64,000 nt of DNA from Arthrobacter sp. AQ5-05 (lineage in GTDB: Bacteria > Actinomycetota > Actinomycetes > Actinomycetales > Micrococcaceae), in contig NZ_QMKQ01000016.1 of NCBI RefSeq assembly GCF_003287975.1, positions 42,383 to 106,382 on the forward strand, in the 5' to 3' direction. The translations under genes and the position numbers were made by a program. Numbering within the stretch: position 1 is the stretch's first letter; every line of letters begins with the position of its first letter. Under the pieces are notes generated by a model, which worked only from the letters and a program-made list of their open reading frames with translations, did not search any database and was not told the origin of the DNA. Below are positions 28,503-38,197 of this stretch, piece after piece.

Positions 28503-31427
28503 ATGAAACTCGAGAATCTCCCCACGGCGCGTGGCAGAACCGGTCCGGGAGGAATGTTCGACGCAGTGCTCCTCGACCTGGATGGCCTGCGCATGGCTTC
28601 TCCCCTGCGTCCCCTGCTGCGGCAACTGCATGCGGACGGTGTACACACTGCGGCGGTCACCACAAGCCGGAACGGCCGCCTCTGGTTGCGGGTCGCGGGA
28701 ATCGAACCACTGGTCACGGTGGTGGTGGACGGAGCGGATGGCGCACGGATCTCGTTGCCCGCGGCACCTGACCCCGCCATGTTCCTGGAGGCCGCTCGCC
28801 GGATGCGAACCCACCCGGCGGCCATCGTGGTCTTGGGCAGTTCACCTGCCGGAATCAGGGCAGCAACGGCAGGAGGGTTCGGCTTGGTCATCGGCATCGA
28901 GGTCCCGGGCAACGGCGAGCCCCCGCGCGCCATCGATGCCGATATCGAGCTCGCTACGCTTTCCGGCCTCGACTTGGCTGGCATCGGCGCCCCCGAAACC
29001 GCAATTGCCCAGCCTCGCCTCCTGACCGGCCCCGATGCCTGGACCCTGGCCAGCCACGGATTCGACCCGGCGCATGAAGGATTAAGGGAGTCCTTGTTCA
29101 CACTCGGAAACGGATACTGGGCCACACGTGGTTCTCAGCCAGGGGCCACGAACGACGGGGTCCACTATCCCGGAACCTACTTTGCAGGGATCTACAACAG
29201 GCTTGTGACCGTGGTGGATTCCGTTCCGAGGGAGGACGAACACCTGGTCAATGCCCCCGACTGGACGTACCTGACGGTTGCGCGAACGGGAGCACCCGCC
29301 TACAGCGCGCGTTCTGCCTTCTTGCAGGAGCACTCCCAGCGGTTGGACCTTCGTCGCGGACTTTTCGAAGTGGACGACAACTACGCCGATGGCGAGGGCA
29401 GGACCACGGCCGTTTCGTCGCGGCGTCTCCAGTCACAAGCCGACCCTCGGCTCGCCGCCATGGAAACCAGAATCGTGGCGGGGAACTGGTCCGGAAGCAT
29501 CAGCATCCTTTCGGCCATCAACACATCCGTCACCAACGGCAACGCAACCGTCGACTCCATGCTCGCCAAGACGCATCTGCAGCCGGCCAGAGCAGTCCCG
29601 GCGGGCCCGGACACCGTCATCGTGGACGTCCAAACGAATCAATCCGGGCTTGCGATCGCCATGGCCGCACGCACCCGGGTTTTCGACCAGAACGGAGGAC
29701 CCGTCGTCCACAGCTCGCGGTTCGTGTCCGTCGATGGATTGTCCGGCATCGAAATAACCTGCATGCTTACGGCCGGTGAACCGATCATCATCGAGAAGAC
29801 GGTGGCGGCATCGACGTCGCGCGACAGCGCCATCTCCAGGCCGTCATTGGACGCCGCCGCGCGACTGGAGCGGGCTCCGGATTTTGCAGCCCTGTTGGCC
29901 AGGCACACGCACGCCTGGGGTGCCCTGTGGTCCCGCTTTGGCGTGAAGCTTCCTGCCGAGACACCTGCGGCCCTTGCCATGAACCTGAACACCTTCCATG
30001 TTCTCCAGTCCGTGCCGGTCAATGCCGAAATCGATGCCGGGATTCCCGCCCGCGGATTGCATGGCGAGGGATACCGGGGCCATATCTTCTGGGATGAAAT
30101 GTTCGTCTATCCCATGCTCACCCTTCGGCGTCCGGAGCTCACCCGCCAATTGCTGATGTACCGCTACCGGAGGCTGGACCAGGCTCGGGCAGCGGCCACG
30201 GCAGCAGGCTACGGGGGTGCCATGTTTCCGTGGCAGAGCGGCAGCAGCGGCAGGGAGGAGACCCCCAACCAGCTGTTCAATATCCTCGACGGCAGGTGGA
30301 TGCCCGACCATTCCCACCTTCAGGTCCATGTGGGGCTCGCCGTCGCATACAGCGTCTGGCAGTATTACCAGGTGACGGCCGACGACGGTTTCCTGGCCAG
30401 GTACGGGGCGGAGATCCTGGCGGAGGTCTCCCGGTACTTTGTCTCGCGCGCAAGCTACGACCAGAGCTCGGACCGGTTCGACATAGCCGGTGTCATGGGC
30501 CCCGACGAATTCCATGACGCCTACCCGGACAGCGTGGAGTTGGGCATCAGGAACAACACCTACACAAACGTCCTGGCTTCGTGGGTTCTTGCCCGGACCG
30601 CGGACGCACTGAAGATCGTCAAATCGCTGGACCTCCAAGATGCGGCGGCACCCTGGCTACCCGGCCAGGAAGAAATGCGGCACTGGTGCCACGTGGGCCA
30701 ACGCTTGCGCCTGCATTTCCATGCCGACGGCATCATCAGCCAGTTCGACGGTTATGAGGATCTCTCCGAATTCGACTGGGAAACCTATCGGGCCAAGTAC
30801 GGCAACATCGGGCGTCTGGACCTGATTCTGCAAGCCGAGGCGGACACCACCAACCGCTACCAGATCTCCAAGCAGGCGGATGTCCTGATGCTGTTCTACC
30901 TGTTTTCGGCCGAGGAGCTACGCTCGCTGTTCGAACATCTCGGCTACGCGCTGCCTCCCGAGTTGGTCCGTCGCACCGTGGGCTACTTCCTGGCACGCAC
31001 CAGCCACGGATCAACGCTCAGCAGGCTGGCACACAGTTGGGTCCTGGCCCGCAGCGACAGGGAGAAGTCGTGGTCGCTCTTCAGCCAGGCGCTGGAATGC
31101 GACATGTCCGACGCCCAGGGAGGCACGACACGCGAGGGGGTGCATCTGGGTGCGATGGCCGGAACCGTGGACATGGCGATCCGCTGCTACGGGGGCGTGG
31201 AAACACGCCAAGACGAACTGCGGATTCACCCCAGGCTGCCCGCGGAGTTGCCACGCATCGCGTTCCAGATCAGTTACCGCGGACAGCCCATCGACATCGA
31301 GCTGGACCATGACCGCGCGGTCCTGCGCCTGCATCCAGGCTCGGCGCGGCCCATCCACGTCCACGTGGAGGGGATCCGCAAGACTCTCCATCCCGGTGCG
31401 GTGTTCGAGACCCCGCTTCGCAAGTAG
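28503..31427 (+). CDS. GH65 family glycoside phosphorylase with a degenerate HAD domain
   Basis: A 974-residue protein. Residues about 18-160 look like a beta-phosphoglucomutase-type HAD domain with LLDLDG, but the later acidic motif is replaced (VVLGSSPAGI instead of VEDS-AGI), so phosphatase or mutase activity is unlikely. From about 175 to the end is a GH65 domain: the catalytic acid fits E in GVMGPDEFHD, and phosphate-site residues fit KQADVLML and HGSTLSRLAHS. The family cleaves trehalose, maltose or kojibiose with phosphate. HAD-GH65 fusions such as OtsB1 occur in the mycobacterial DosR regulon. AAGGA precedes the ATG. It converges with ppsA, whose stop is 4 bp away. Confidence 0.87.
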   Translation: MKLENLPTARGRTGPGGMFDAVLLDLDGLRMASPLRPLLRQLHADGVHTAAVTTSRNGRLWLRVAGIEPLVTVVVDGADGARISLPAAPDPAMFLEAARRMRTHPAAIVVLGSSPAGIRAATAGGFGLVIGIEVPGNGEPPRAIDADIELATLSGLDLAGIGAPETAIAQPRLLTGPDAWTLASHGFDPAHEGLRESLFTLGNGYWATRGSQPGATNDGVHYPGTYFAGIYNRLVTVVDSVPREDEHLVNAPDWTYLTVARTGAPAYSARSAFLQEHSQRLDLRRGLFEVDDNYADGEGRTTAVSSRRLQSQADPRLAAMETRIVAGNWSGSISILSAINTSVTNGNATVDSMLAKTHLQPARAVPAGPDTVIVDVQTNQSGLAIAMAARTRVFDQNGGPVVHSSRFVSVDGLSGIEITCMLTAGEPIIIEKTVAASTSRDSAISRPSLDAAARLERAPDFAALLARHTHAWGALWSRFGVKLPAETPAALAMNLNTFHVLQSVPVNAEIDAGIPARGLHGEGYRGHIFWDEMFVYPMLTLRRPELTRQLLMYRYRRLDQARAAATAAGYGGAMFPWQSGSSGREETPNQLFNILDGRWMPDHSHLQVHVGLAVAYSVWQYYQVTADDGFLARYGAEILAEVSRYFVSRASYDQSSDRFDIAGVMGPDEFHDAYPDSVELGIRNNTYTNVLASWVLARTADALKIVKSLDLQDAAAPWLPGQEEMRHWCHVGQRLRLHFHADGIISQFDGYEDLSEFDWETYRAKYGNIGRLDLILQAEADTTNRYQISKQADVLMLFYLFSAEELRSLFEHLGYALPPELVRRTVGYFLARTSHGSTLSRLAHSWVLARSDREKSWSLFSQALECDMSDAQGGTTREGVHLGAMAGTVDMAIRCYGGVETRQDELRIHPRLPAELPRIAFQISYRGQPIDIELDHDRAVLRLHPGSARPIHVHVEGIRKTLHPGAVFETPLRK

Positions 31428-31430
31428 GCC

Positions 31431-33842
31431 TCAGGGCGAGACCTCTGGCCGAACACCGCCAGCGGCCTCGGCCGCCGCAATGACGGGCACCGTGCGCAAG
31501 AAGCTGTCCGGGTTCAGCGAGATGGAGTCGATCCCTTCATTCACCAGGAACTGCGCAAAGTCCGGGTGGTTGCTCGGACCCTGGCCGCAAATCCCTATCC
31601 GGATTCCGGCGGCGTGTGCCTTGTCGATGGCCTCGCCGATCATCGATTCGACCGCGGCGTCACGTTCGTCGAACAAGGTCGAAAGTTCCGCCGAATCCCG
31701 GTCAACGCCAAGCACCAGCTGGGTCAGGTCGTTGGACCCGATCGAGAATCCGTCGAACCTGGAGGCGAATTGCCCGGCAAGAACGACATTCGATGGAACC
31801 TCGCACATCATGTAGACCTTGAGTCCGTCCGTGCCCCGGACCAGCCCGTTCTCACCCATGACGGCCAGCACCCGATCGGCCTCGTCCAGCGTCCGGCAAA
31901 AGGGGACCATGACGATGACGTTCGAGAATCCGCAATGCCCCCGCAACCGGACGATGGCCTTGCATTCAAGCTCAAACCCGGCGCGATAGCGTTCATCGTA
32001 GTAGCGCGATGCCCCGCGGAAACCAAGCATGGGGTTGGCTTCTTCTTTCTCAAACCATGCACCTCCGACCAAGTTGGCGTATTCATTGGTCTTGAAATCG
32101 CTGAAGCGCACGATGGCCGGTGCCGGGTGGAATGGTGCGGCGAGCTTGGCCAATCCACGCGCGAGCGTCTGCACGAAGTAGTCGGCCGGGTCGGCATAGC
32201 CCTTGGCCATGTCCTCGATCTCGTCCCGAGCCGCGGCGTCGGCCACCCGCTCGGGGAAGGCCACCGCCATCGGGTGGACACGGACCATGTCGTTGATGAC
32301 GAATTCCATCCGTGCCAGCCCCACTCCCCGGGCGGGCAGGCGCCACCACTTGAAGGCCGTCGACGGGTTTGCCATGTTCACCATGAGGGCGGTGCGTGTG
32401 GTTGGCAATTCGCCGAGATCGGTGTCTTCCGCAGTGCTTGCAAGCAGGCCTTCGTAGACGTTGCCCTTGTCCCCCTCCGCGCAGGAAACGGTCACCTCCT
32501 CCCCCTCCGTGATCACGCGCGTGCCGTTGGAGGTTCCCACCACAGCCACGATTCCCAGCTCCCGTCCCACAATGGCTGCGTGGCTGGTGGCCCCTCCCTT
32601 GTCCGTCACGATGGCGCTGGCCCGCTTCATCACGGGCACCCAGTCCGGGTCGGTTTGCTCAGTGACCAGCACCGCCCCGTTGATGAAGTCCCCGATGTCC
32701 GCCGCGTCCTTGATGATGCAAGCCCGTCCCGAGGCAATGGCTTCGCCCACCGCGGCCCCCGTCGCCAGCAGGGGTCCCTGCTCGGTCAACCGGTGCACCC
32801 GCATGAGAGTGCCGCTCTTGCGCGCCTGCACCGTCTCCGGCCGGGCCTGGACAATGAACAGTTCCCCGGTGATCCCGTCCTTGGCCCACTCCATGTCCAT
32901 GGGCCCTCCATAGTGCTTCTCGATCCGCACGGCCCACCGACCCAGTTGAACGATGTCCGCGTCGTCCAAGACAAAGGAGCCCCTTTCGGCTTCCGTGGTG
33001 TCCGCCATCAGCGTTCCGCTGCCGCCGCCGGGGGCATAAACCAGCTTGCGCAGCTTGGAGCCACGGGTCTTTTCGATGATCGGCGAACATTGGAGATCGG
33101 CAAGCAACGGCTTGAAAACGCAGTACCTGTCGGGGTTCACGGTGCCCTGCACCACCGTTTCACCCAGCCCCCAATTGGCGCTGATGACCGCGGCCCGGGG
33201 AAACCCCGTTTCGGTATCCAGCGAGAACATGACGCCGGAAGCCCCCACATCGGACCTGACCATGAGCTGGACTCCGACGGACAAGGCAACGTCCAGCTGC
33301 CCAAAGCCCATGATGTCCCGATAGCTGATCGCCCGGTCGGTGAACAGGGAGGCATAGGCCCGTCGGCAGGCGTCAAGCAGAGCCGGTTCGCCCCTGACGT
33401 TGAGAAAGCTTTCCTGCTGGCCGGCGAAGCTTGCCTCCGGGAGGTCTTCGGCCGTTGCACTGCTGCGGACCGCCACGGCCGGGTCTGCTTCGCCGGTGCG
33501 CGCGGCAAGGTCCCGGTAGAAACGACGGATCCGGTCTGTGATTTCAGCGGGGAATTCACCGGCAAGCACCAACTCCCGGATCGCGGACCCCGCCCGGCGC
33601 CAGGTGAGGTTTCCGGATTCCCGCTCCGCCAGGATCCCGGCGATCCTCGGTTCCAGGCCGTTGGCTGCAACGTACTTCCGGTAGGCGGACGCCGTCAGCG
33701 CAAAACCGTCCGGAACTCCCACACCCTCGGTGAGAAGCGAGCCGATCAACTCCCCCAACGACGCGTTCTTTCCGCCCACGACGGGCACATCCGCCCGGCC
33801 CACATCCCCCAGCCACAGCACGTTCTCGTTCATCGCTTCCAT
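31431..33842 (-). CDS. ppsA: Phosphoenolpyruvate synthase
   Basis: An 803-residue three-domain enzyme that makes PEP, AMP and phosphate from pyruvate and ATP, or runs in reverse to give ATP. In order it has an ATP-grasp domain with VVGGKNASLGEL and VRSSATAEDLPEASFAGQQ, a phosphohistidine domain with GGATSHAAIVGRE, and a C-terminal TIM barrel with NPMLGFRG and ICGQGPSNHPDFAQFLV. All key blocks are present. I start at ATG 33842, seven bases after AAGGA; ATG 33845 directly upstream is possible. It diverges from an alcohol dehydrogenase with a DosR-like element between them. In resting cells it could steer pyruvate to gluconeogenesis or serve energy conservation (inference). Confidence 0.93.
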   Translation of the reverse strand: MEAMNENVLWLGDVGRADVPVVGGKNASLGELIGSLLTEGVGVPDGFALTASAYRKYVAANGLEPRIAGILAERESGNLTWRRAGSAIRELVLAGEFPAEITDRIRRFYRDLAARTGEADPAVAVRSSATAEDLPEASFAGQQESFLNVRGEPALLDACRRAYASLFTDRAISYRDIMGFGQLDVALSVGVQLMVRSDVGASGVMFSLDTETGFPRAAVISANWGLGETVVQGTVNPDRYCVFKPLLADLQCSPIIEKTRGSKLRKLVYAPGGGSGTLMADTTEAERGSFVLDDADIVQLGRWAVRIEKHYGGPMDMEWAKDGITGELFIVQARPETVQARKSGTLMRVHRLTEQGPLLATGAAVGEAIASGRACIIKDAADIGDFINGAVLVTEQTDPDWVPVMKRASAIVTDKGGATSHAAIVGRELGIVAVVGTSNGTRVITEGEEVTVSCAEGDKGNVYEGLLASTAEDTDLGELPTTRTALMVNMANPSTAFKWWRLPARGVGLARMEFVINDMVRVHPMAVAFPERVADAAARDEIEDMAKGYADPADYFVQTLARGLAKLAAPFHPAPAIVRFSDFKTNEYANLVGGAWFEKEEANPMLGFRGASRYYDERYRAGFELECKAIVRLRGHCGFSNVIVMVPFCRTLDEADRVLAVMGENGLVRGTDGLKVYMMCEVPSNVVLAGQFASRFDGFSIGSNDLTQLVLGVDRDSAELSTLFDERDAAVESMIGEAIDKAHAAGIRIGICGQGPSNHPDFAQFLVNEGIDSISLNPDSFLRTVPVIAAAEAAGGVRPEVSP

Positions 33843-33983
33843 CATTTCTTCCTTGTTGGCTCCCGAGTCCACATTCCTCTATGAAGTCAACTCCGCGGAC
33901 GCGGGGTCGGCTAGGGGATTAAGGCACTGGACCGCCTGCCGAGCGCGGCAATCCGGCACTCACCGCTTTCCCGGGCCCCGCGT

Positions 33984-33997
33984 AGGACCTTGTGCCC
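33984..33997. promoter_or_regulatory. DosR-like element between ppsA and adhA
   Basis: On the minus strand GGGCACAAGGTCCT, identical over 13 bases to the element at 24079. It lies 62 bp before the alcohol dehydrogenase GTG and about 140 bp before the ppsA ATG. Confidence 0.5.
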
Positions 33998-34059
33998 TAG
34001 CCCCGCGGACCCCGGACCGCCAAGATCGTTGGTATCCCGGGGGCGGAAAGGATGAACTC

Positions 34060-35085
34060 GTGCTTGCTTGGTGGGTCAATGAGCCTGGAGCTGCGGCCTC
34101 GCGCCCGATGGTCATGGGTGAACGACCAGAGCCGATACCCGGCCCGGGGGAATTGCTGCTGGAGGTCAGCGTGTGCGGCGTCTGCCGCACCGACCTGCAC
34201 CTTGCGGAGGGGGATCTGGCCCCGCGGCATCGGCAGGTGGTGCCCGGGCACGAAGTGGTGGGCTTGGTCCGGGAACTGGGGCCCGGGTGCACGTTGTTCA
34301 GCCCTGGCGACCGGGTCGGCATTCCATGGCTGGGGAAGACCTGCGGCTCCTGCCGGTTCTGTCGCAGCGGGAGGGAGAACCTCTGTCTTTTCCCGACATT
34401 CACCGGTTGGGACAGGGATGGGGGCTATGCAGAGCTTGTCACCGTTTCGGAGGCATTTGCCTACCGGATCCCGGAGATCTTCACCGACGAGCAGGCAGCT
34501 CCCCTCTTGTGTTCGGGAATCATCGGGTATCGCGCGCTCAAGCGCGCTGAGCTTCCACCCGGGGGCCGCTTGGGGATCTACGGGTTTGGCGGTTCCGCAC
34601 ATTTGACCGCCCAGATGGCACGCCATGCCGGTGCATCCGTATACGTCATGACGCGGTCGGAGGCCGCCCGCTCACTCGCGCGAAGCCTCGGCGCGGACTT
34701 TGTCGGGGGACCGTCCGATATCCCTCCGGAGCCACTGGATTCAGCCATCCTGTTTGCCCAGGCCGGGGACCTGGTCCCGGTGGCCCTGCGCGCCCTGGAC
34801 CGCGGGGGGACCCTCGCGGTGGCCGGCATCCATCTTTCCGACATCCCGCCGCTGGATTACCAATCCGACCTTTTCCAGGAACGCCAGCTGCGCAGCGTCA
34901 CGGCCAATACCAGGGCGGACGGCCAGGAGTTCCTGTCCCTGGCCGCCCAAATACCGTTGCAGCCGACCACCGCCATGTATCCGTTCTCGGCCGCCGACGT
35001 GGCCTTGGAGGACTTGGCCGCGGACCGGGTCAACGGGGCGGCGGTACTGCGCATCGGTGGGGACGCCGCCACGCCCGCCACCTGA
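34060..35085 (+). CDS. adhA: Zinc-dependent alcohol dehydrogenase (AdhA-like), copy 2
   Basis: A 341-residue MDR dehydrogenase of the AdhA subgroup. The N-terminus MLAWWVNEPG is characteristic. The catalytic zinc site fits C42 in CGVCRTDLH and H64-E65; structural cysteines are C95, C98, C101 and C109. The cofactor loop reads IYGFGGSAHL, a FGGS variant typical of this subgroup. I use GTG 34060, with AAAGGA seven bases before it, over long upstream extensions. It is distinct from copy 1 in sequence and zinc loop. An ethanol-type substrate is likely but not proven. A hairpin follows it. Confidence 0.88.
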   Translation: MLAWWVNEPGAAASRPMVMGERPEPIPGPGELLLEVSVCGVCRTDLHLAEGDLAPRHRQVVPGHEVVGLVRELGPGCTLFSPGDRVGIPWLGKTCGSCRFCRSGRENLCLFPTFTGWDRDGGYAELVTVSEAFAYRIPEIFTDEQAAPLLCSGIIGYRALKRAELPPGGRLGIYGFGGSAHLTAQMARHAGASVYVMTRSEAARSLARSLGADFVGGPSDIPPEPLDSAILFAQAGDLVPVALRALDRGGTLAVAGIHLSDIPPLDYQSDLFQERQLRSVTANTRADGQEFLSLAAQIPLQPTTAMYPFSAADVALEDLAADRVNGAAVLRIGGDAATPAT

Positions 35086-35091
35086 TGCACC

Positions 35092-35108
35092 AGCCGCCGA
35101 AGGCGGCT
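35092..35108 (+). terminator. Short hairpin after adhA
   Basis: AGCCGCC-GAA-GGCGGCT forms a perfect 7-bp stem with a 3-base loop 6 bp after the adhA stop. No T-tract follows, so termination is likely but not certain. Confidence 0.45.
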
Positions 35109-35199
35109 CGTGGCCCGAATTCCCACACGCACGGCGTAACTCGATCCAGTTCCCGCCGCCTCTTCCCCGCGAATCTGCGGGCCTTTCAAAGGAACCTTC

Positions 35200-36039
35200 A
35201 TGATGGAGCACTCGAAACATGTCGAATCCGGCAATACTGTCCCGGGCAGGGAACGGCCGGGGGCTTCGGCCGAAGAAACCGACGTTGACTACGCGCGGCA
35301 GATGGACACCCGCCTGGGATTCTGGGCAGCGGTGATGACGGCTGCCTTCTCGGCGGTGGCCCTCGCTGTGGCCGTCACGACCCCGCCCCGTTCGGGTCCG
35401 TACTGCAGGTCAGGGTGCATTTCATACCCTTTTACCGACGTCGCCGAATACGTCCCGCGTGATTACCTGTGGATGTACCCCGCCATTTTGGGTGCCATCG
35501 CGTTTGTCGTGTTGGCCGCATCCGTCCACTCCTCGGCGCCGGACCGGTGGAAAGGATGGACTCTTGCCGGAACATCCCTGGCGGTGGTCGCGGCCGGTGC
35601 GCTGGTGATCGACTACGGCTTGCAGCTGTCGGTGGTGCAACCCAGCCTGCTCGCCGGTGAAACCTCCGATCTGTCGCTGTTGTCCCAATACAACCCGCAC
35701 GGGATCTTCATCGGTCTCGAGAACCTCGGATATGCGATGCTGGCCCTGGCCGCGGTGTTCCTTGGCGTGCCTTTGGCCAACACCGCGCTGAAGGCGGCGC
35801 CGGCCGCCGGCCGGGTCCTTTTCCTTGGCGGGGTCTTGGCCTTGGGCCTACTGGCGTTTCTTGGATTCCTCTACCAAGAACAGCTGGAGTATCGCTTTGA
35901 GGTGTTGGGCCTTCTGGTTATGGACTTGGTGCTTGTTGTTTCCGGGGCGTTGCTGGCTGTCGCGTTCTTCAGACCGAGGCCAATGCCTTACGAACGCCGC
36001 GACTGGCGAGGGCACCACGGCAAGGTGGTGCCCTCGTAG
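35200..36039 (+). CDS. Hypothetical membrane protein with about six helices
   Basis: A 279-residue protein. A charged N-terminus of about 38 residues precedes the first helix (LGFWAAVMTAAFSAVALAVAV); a short outer loop with CRSGC follows, then about five further helices and a basic C-terminus. I do not recognise a named family. AAAGGA lies six bases before the ATG. It is 115 bp downstream of adhA on the same strand, separated from it by a hairpin. The two Cys in the first loop (C-x3-C) could form a disulfide or bind metal on the outer face (inference). Confidence 0.7.
   Translation: MMEHSKHVESGNTVPGRERPGASAEETDVDYARQMDTRLGFWAAVMTAAFSAVALAVAVTTPPRSGPYCRSGCISYPFTDVAEYVPRDYLWMYPAILGAIAFVVLAASVHSSAPDRWKGWTLAGTSLAVVAAGALVIDYGLQLSVVQPSLLAGETSDLSLLSQYNPHGIFIGLENLGYAMLALAAVFLGVPLANTALKAAPAAGRVLFLGGVLALGLLAFLGFLYQEQLEYRFEVLGLLVMDLVLVVSGALLAVAFFRPRPMPYERRDWRGHHGKVVPS
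36007..36036 (+). terminator. Terminator hairpin overlapping the stop of the membrane-protein gene
   Basis: CGAGGGCACCAC (36007-36018) pairs perfectly with GTGGTGCCCTCG (36025-36036) around a six-base loop. It lies inside the last codons, ending at the TAG. No T-run follows. Confidence 0.6.
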
Positions 36040-36348
36040 TGAGGTTGCGAGGAGCCGCGCCCGAGAGGAGCCTCCGGGGAACGAACAGGCATCTGGCAGT
36101 CCGTGATGGATTTCGGGGCGCCGGCGGCGCTTGGCCGCCACTGCCGCCGAAACACCCACACATCGAGATGTGGGAACCAGGACCCTCGGATTTTCCTCCG
36201 CAATCCCAGACACGGCTGCTTTGGAGGGCTGGAAGCCGGGAGGTTTCACGGAAGCACCACCTTGCATGGGTGACTGGTGAAGAAGTGCTTCCGAAGGCAG
36301 CCCGCACGCCTCGTCCCGGAGCAGGCGCCTGGGAATCCGGTGGGTCCG
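36040..36348. other. Convergent gap before the VIT1/CCC1 gene
   Basis: About 310 bp between two gene ends. I see no gene; open frames are low-complexity. A partial inverted repeat CACATC-GA-GATGTG occurs near 36160. Confidence 0.35.
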
Positions 36349-37071
36349 CTAGACGATTCCACTGGCTCCGAGCAAGGTACCGACCAGATATGTGGCCGCA
36401 AGGGCGAGTGCTCCACCCACGACCAGGCGAACGGCAGCAACACGCTTGGAGCTTCCTCCGATGTAGGCGCTGAGCATTCCCGCCAGGCCCAGGGCGACCA
36501 AGACGGCAACAAACGTCACCGGCACGCGCAACCCCGCAGGAGGCAACAAGATGGCGAGCATCGGCAGCACGGCACCCACCACAAAGGCGGCCGCCGAGGC
36601 ATACGCCGCATGCCACGGATTGACGACTTCGGTTTCGTCGATGTTCAGCTCCGCCGAGAGATGGGCGGCCAGGGCATCATGTTCGGTCAGTTCCTCGGCC
36701 ACCAGTGCGGCGGTGCCCCGGCTCAGGCCCTTGGCTTCGTATATTCCCGCCAGTTCAACCAGTTCGGCTTCGGGGTCTTCGGCCAGTTCCCGACGTTCCT
36801 TCTCGATCAACGCGTGTTGGCTATCGCGCTGGCTGCTCACGGAAACATATTCGCCCAGGGCCATGGAAATCGCGCCGCCGACGACAGCGGCCATGCCCGC
36901 CACCAGGATCGGGGCCGGATCGTTGGTGACTCCGGCGACGCCGACAACCGTCGCGGCCACGGAAACTATTCCGTCGTTGGCACCGAGAACCCCGGCTCGA
37001 AGCCAATTCAGGCGCTCAGCGAAATTCGCGTCGTGTGGCTCATTGGGGTGGGTACTGGTCTTGTCGATCAT
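36349..37071 (-). CDS. VIT1/CCC1 family iron or manganese transporter
   Basis: A 240-residue membrane protein of the vacuolar iron transporter family. Visible are the first helix with LRAGVLGANDGIVSVAA, the second helix with GAISMALGEYVSVSSQRD, the cytosolic acidic metal-binding helix region (EKERRELAEDPEAELVELA) and three further helices. Relatives move Fe2+ or Mn2+. The ATG at 37071 begins just before the conserved region; a much longer frame upstream has no homology. It diverges from the response regulator gene. Confidence 0.88.
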   Translation of the reverse strand: MIDKTSTHPNEPHDANFAERLNWLRAGVLGANDGIVSVAATVVGVAGVTNDPAPILVAGMAAVVGGAISMALGEYVSVSSQRDSQHALIEKERRELAEDPEAELVELAGIYEAKGLSRGTAALVAEELTEHDALAAHLSAELNIDETEVVNPWHAAYASAAAFVVGAVLPMLAILLPPAGLRVPVTFVAVLVALGLAGMLSAYIGGSSKRVAAVRLVVGGALALAATYLVGTLLGASGIV

Positions 37072-37528
37072 GCCATCAGCTAACCACACGGGGACCCGCG
37101 CAACCACCACCGCCGGAACAGCCGTAACGCGGCAGGACCGGCCAACGCGTCCAGCCATGTCGATGGGCCGGCGATGCATCGGTGGTTCTGTGCCCCGCGC
37201 GGGTTCGGAGTGCCTGGAACACCGGTATGGTGCATCGCACCGCATCGCGATCACTGCCATGTCCAAACGCGAAGTGCCGAGATGGTGCTGCGGGGCGGTG
37301 TGTTCCTTGCACAACGAGGGAATCCACCCGCGGAAGTTCGCACATGGTCCGCCCAAGGGCGCGGGAAGGACGGATCTCCTCCGGCGCGGCGGCGACATTG
37401 CGCTTCGCCGGCATGACAGCGGTTGTGCCTGGGCAGGAATGGCAGCATGGCATGTTTGGCCACATCGAGGGGCCACGAAGTAACGCGGTCCGGTAGCCAG
37501 GGCGGCCCCGGACCATATACTTCAGAAC
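37072..37528. other. Divergent gap between the VIT1/CCC1 and response-regulator genes
   Basis: About 455 bp with promoters for both directions presumably inside. At 37471-37484 the sequence GGCCACGAAGTAAC keeps the left half of the DosR-like consensus (compare GGGCACGAAGGCCC at 27928) but has a poor right half, 45 bp before the regulator start. No gene is recognisable. Confidence 0.35.
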
Positions 37529-38197
37529 ATGGCCGAAGAACACAGTGTACTGGTGGTGGAGGACGACTCCGCGCTTGCCTCCATGCTGAAGGAACTCCTC
37601 GAGGGGGAAGGCTACGACGTCGTGGTGGCAGCCGACGGACAACGTGCCCTCCACCAGGGACTCACCCGGGACTTCGATGTGATGGTCATGGATCGAGGCC
37701 TTCCGGGGCTCGAGGGGCTTGAGGTGTTGGAGCGATTGCGCCGGAAGGGGATCTCCACTCCTGCGCTGGTTCTCTCCGCGCTGGGCAACCCCGCGGACAG
37801 GGTCGAGGGCTTGGACCGAGGAGCCGAAGACTACATGGGCAAGCCGTTCGACCTCGACGAGTTGCTGGCCCGCATTCGATCCCTCATCAGACGCCATGCA
37901 GACACCTCGGCCATGCTTCGCATACCCGGCGGGGTCCTTGACGTCGGCAGCAGGACCGCGACGGTCGACGGCACCGGACGGGTGGTCCTCTCCGAAAGGG
38001 AGTGCGATTTCCTGGAGCACCTGGCCCGCCGGCCCCAGCAGGTGTTCACCAGGGCAGGGCTCTTGGAATCGATCTTCTCCGATGCGGACGAGGGCGGCGT
38101 GGTCGACACCTATGTGCACTATCTGCGCAAGAAACTGGGCCGTTCCTGCATTCGGACGGTACGCGGGCTGGGATATGTGTTGGGACCCCCGGGGTGA
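37529..38197 (+). CDS. OmpR/PhoB-family response regulator
   Basis: A 222-residue two-domain regulator. The receiver (residues 5-118) has acidic pair ED (11-12), phospho-acceptor D55 and K105. The winged-helix domain (about 130-220) ends in the typical YVHYLRKKLG and IRTVRGLGYVL blocks. It overlaps the histidine kinase gene by GTGA, so the pair is coupled. It is followed by an electron-transfer gene set on the same strand that it may control. Because it is a PhoB-type, not NarL-type, regulator it is not the expected partner of the DosS-like kinase. Confidence 0.92.
   Translation: MAEEHSVLVVEDDSALASMLKELLEGEGYDVVVAADGQRALHQGLTRDFDVMVMDRGLPGLEGLEVLERLRRKGISTPALVLSALGNPADRVEGLDRGAEDYMGKPFDLDELLARIRSLIRRHADTSAMLRIPGGVLDVGSRTATVDGTGRVVLSERECDFLEHLARRPQQVFTRAGLLESIFSDADEGGVVDTYVHYLRKKLGRSCIRTVRGLGYVLGPPG

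Noticed and set aside
37471..37484. GGCCACGAAGTAAC as a ninth DosR-like site
   Set aside because: The right half is not conserved, so it is mentioned only in the gap entry and not counted.
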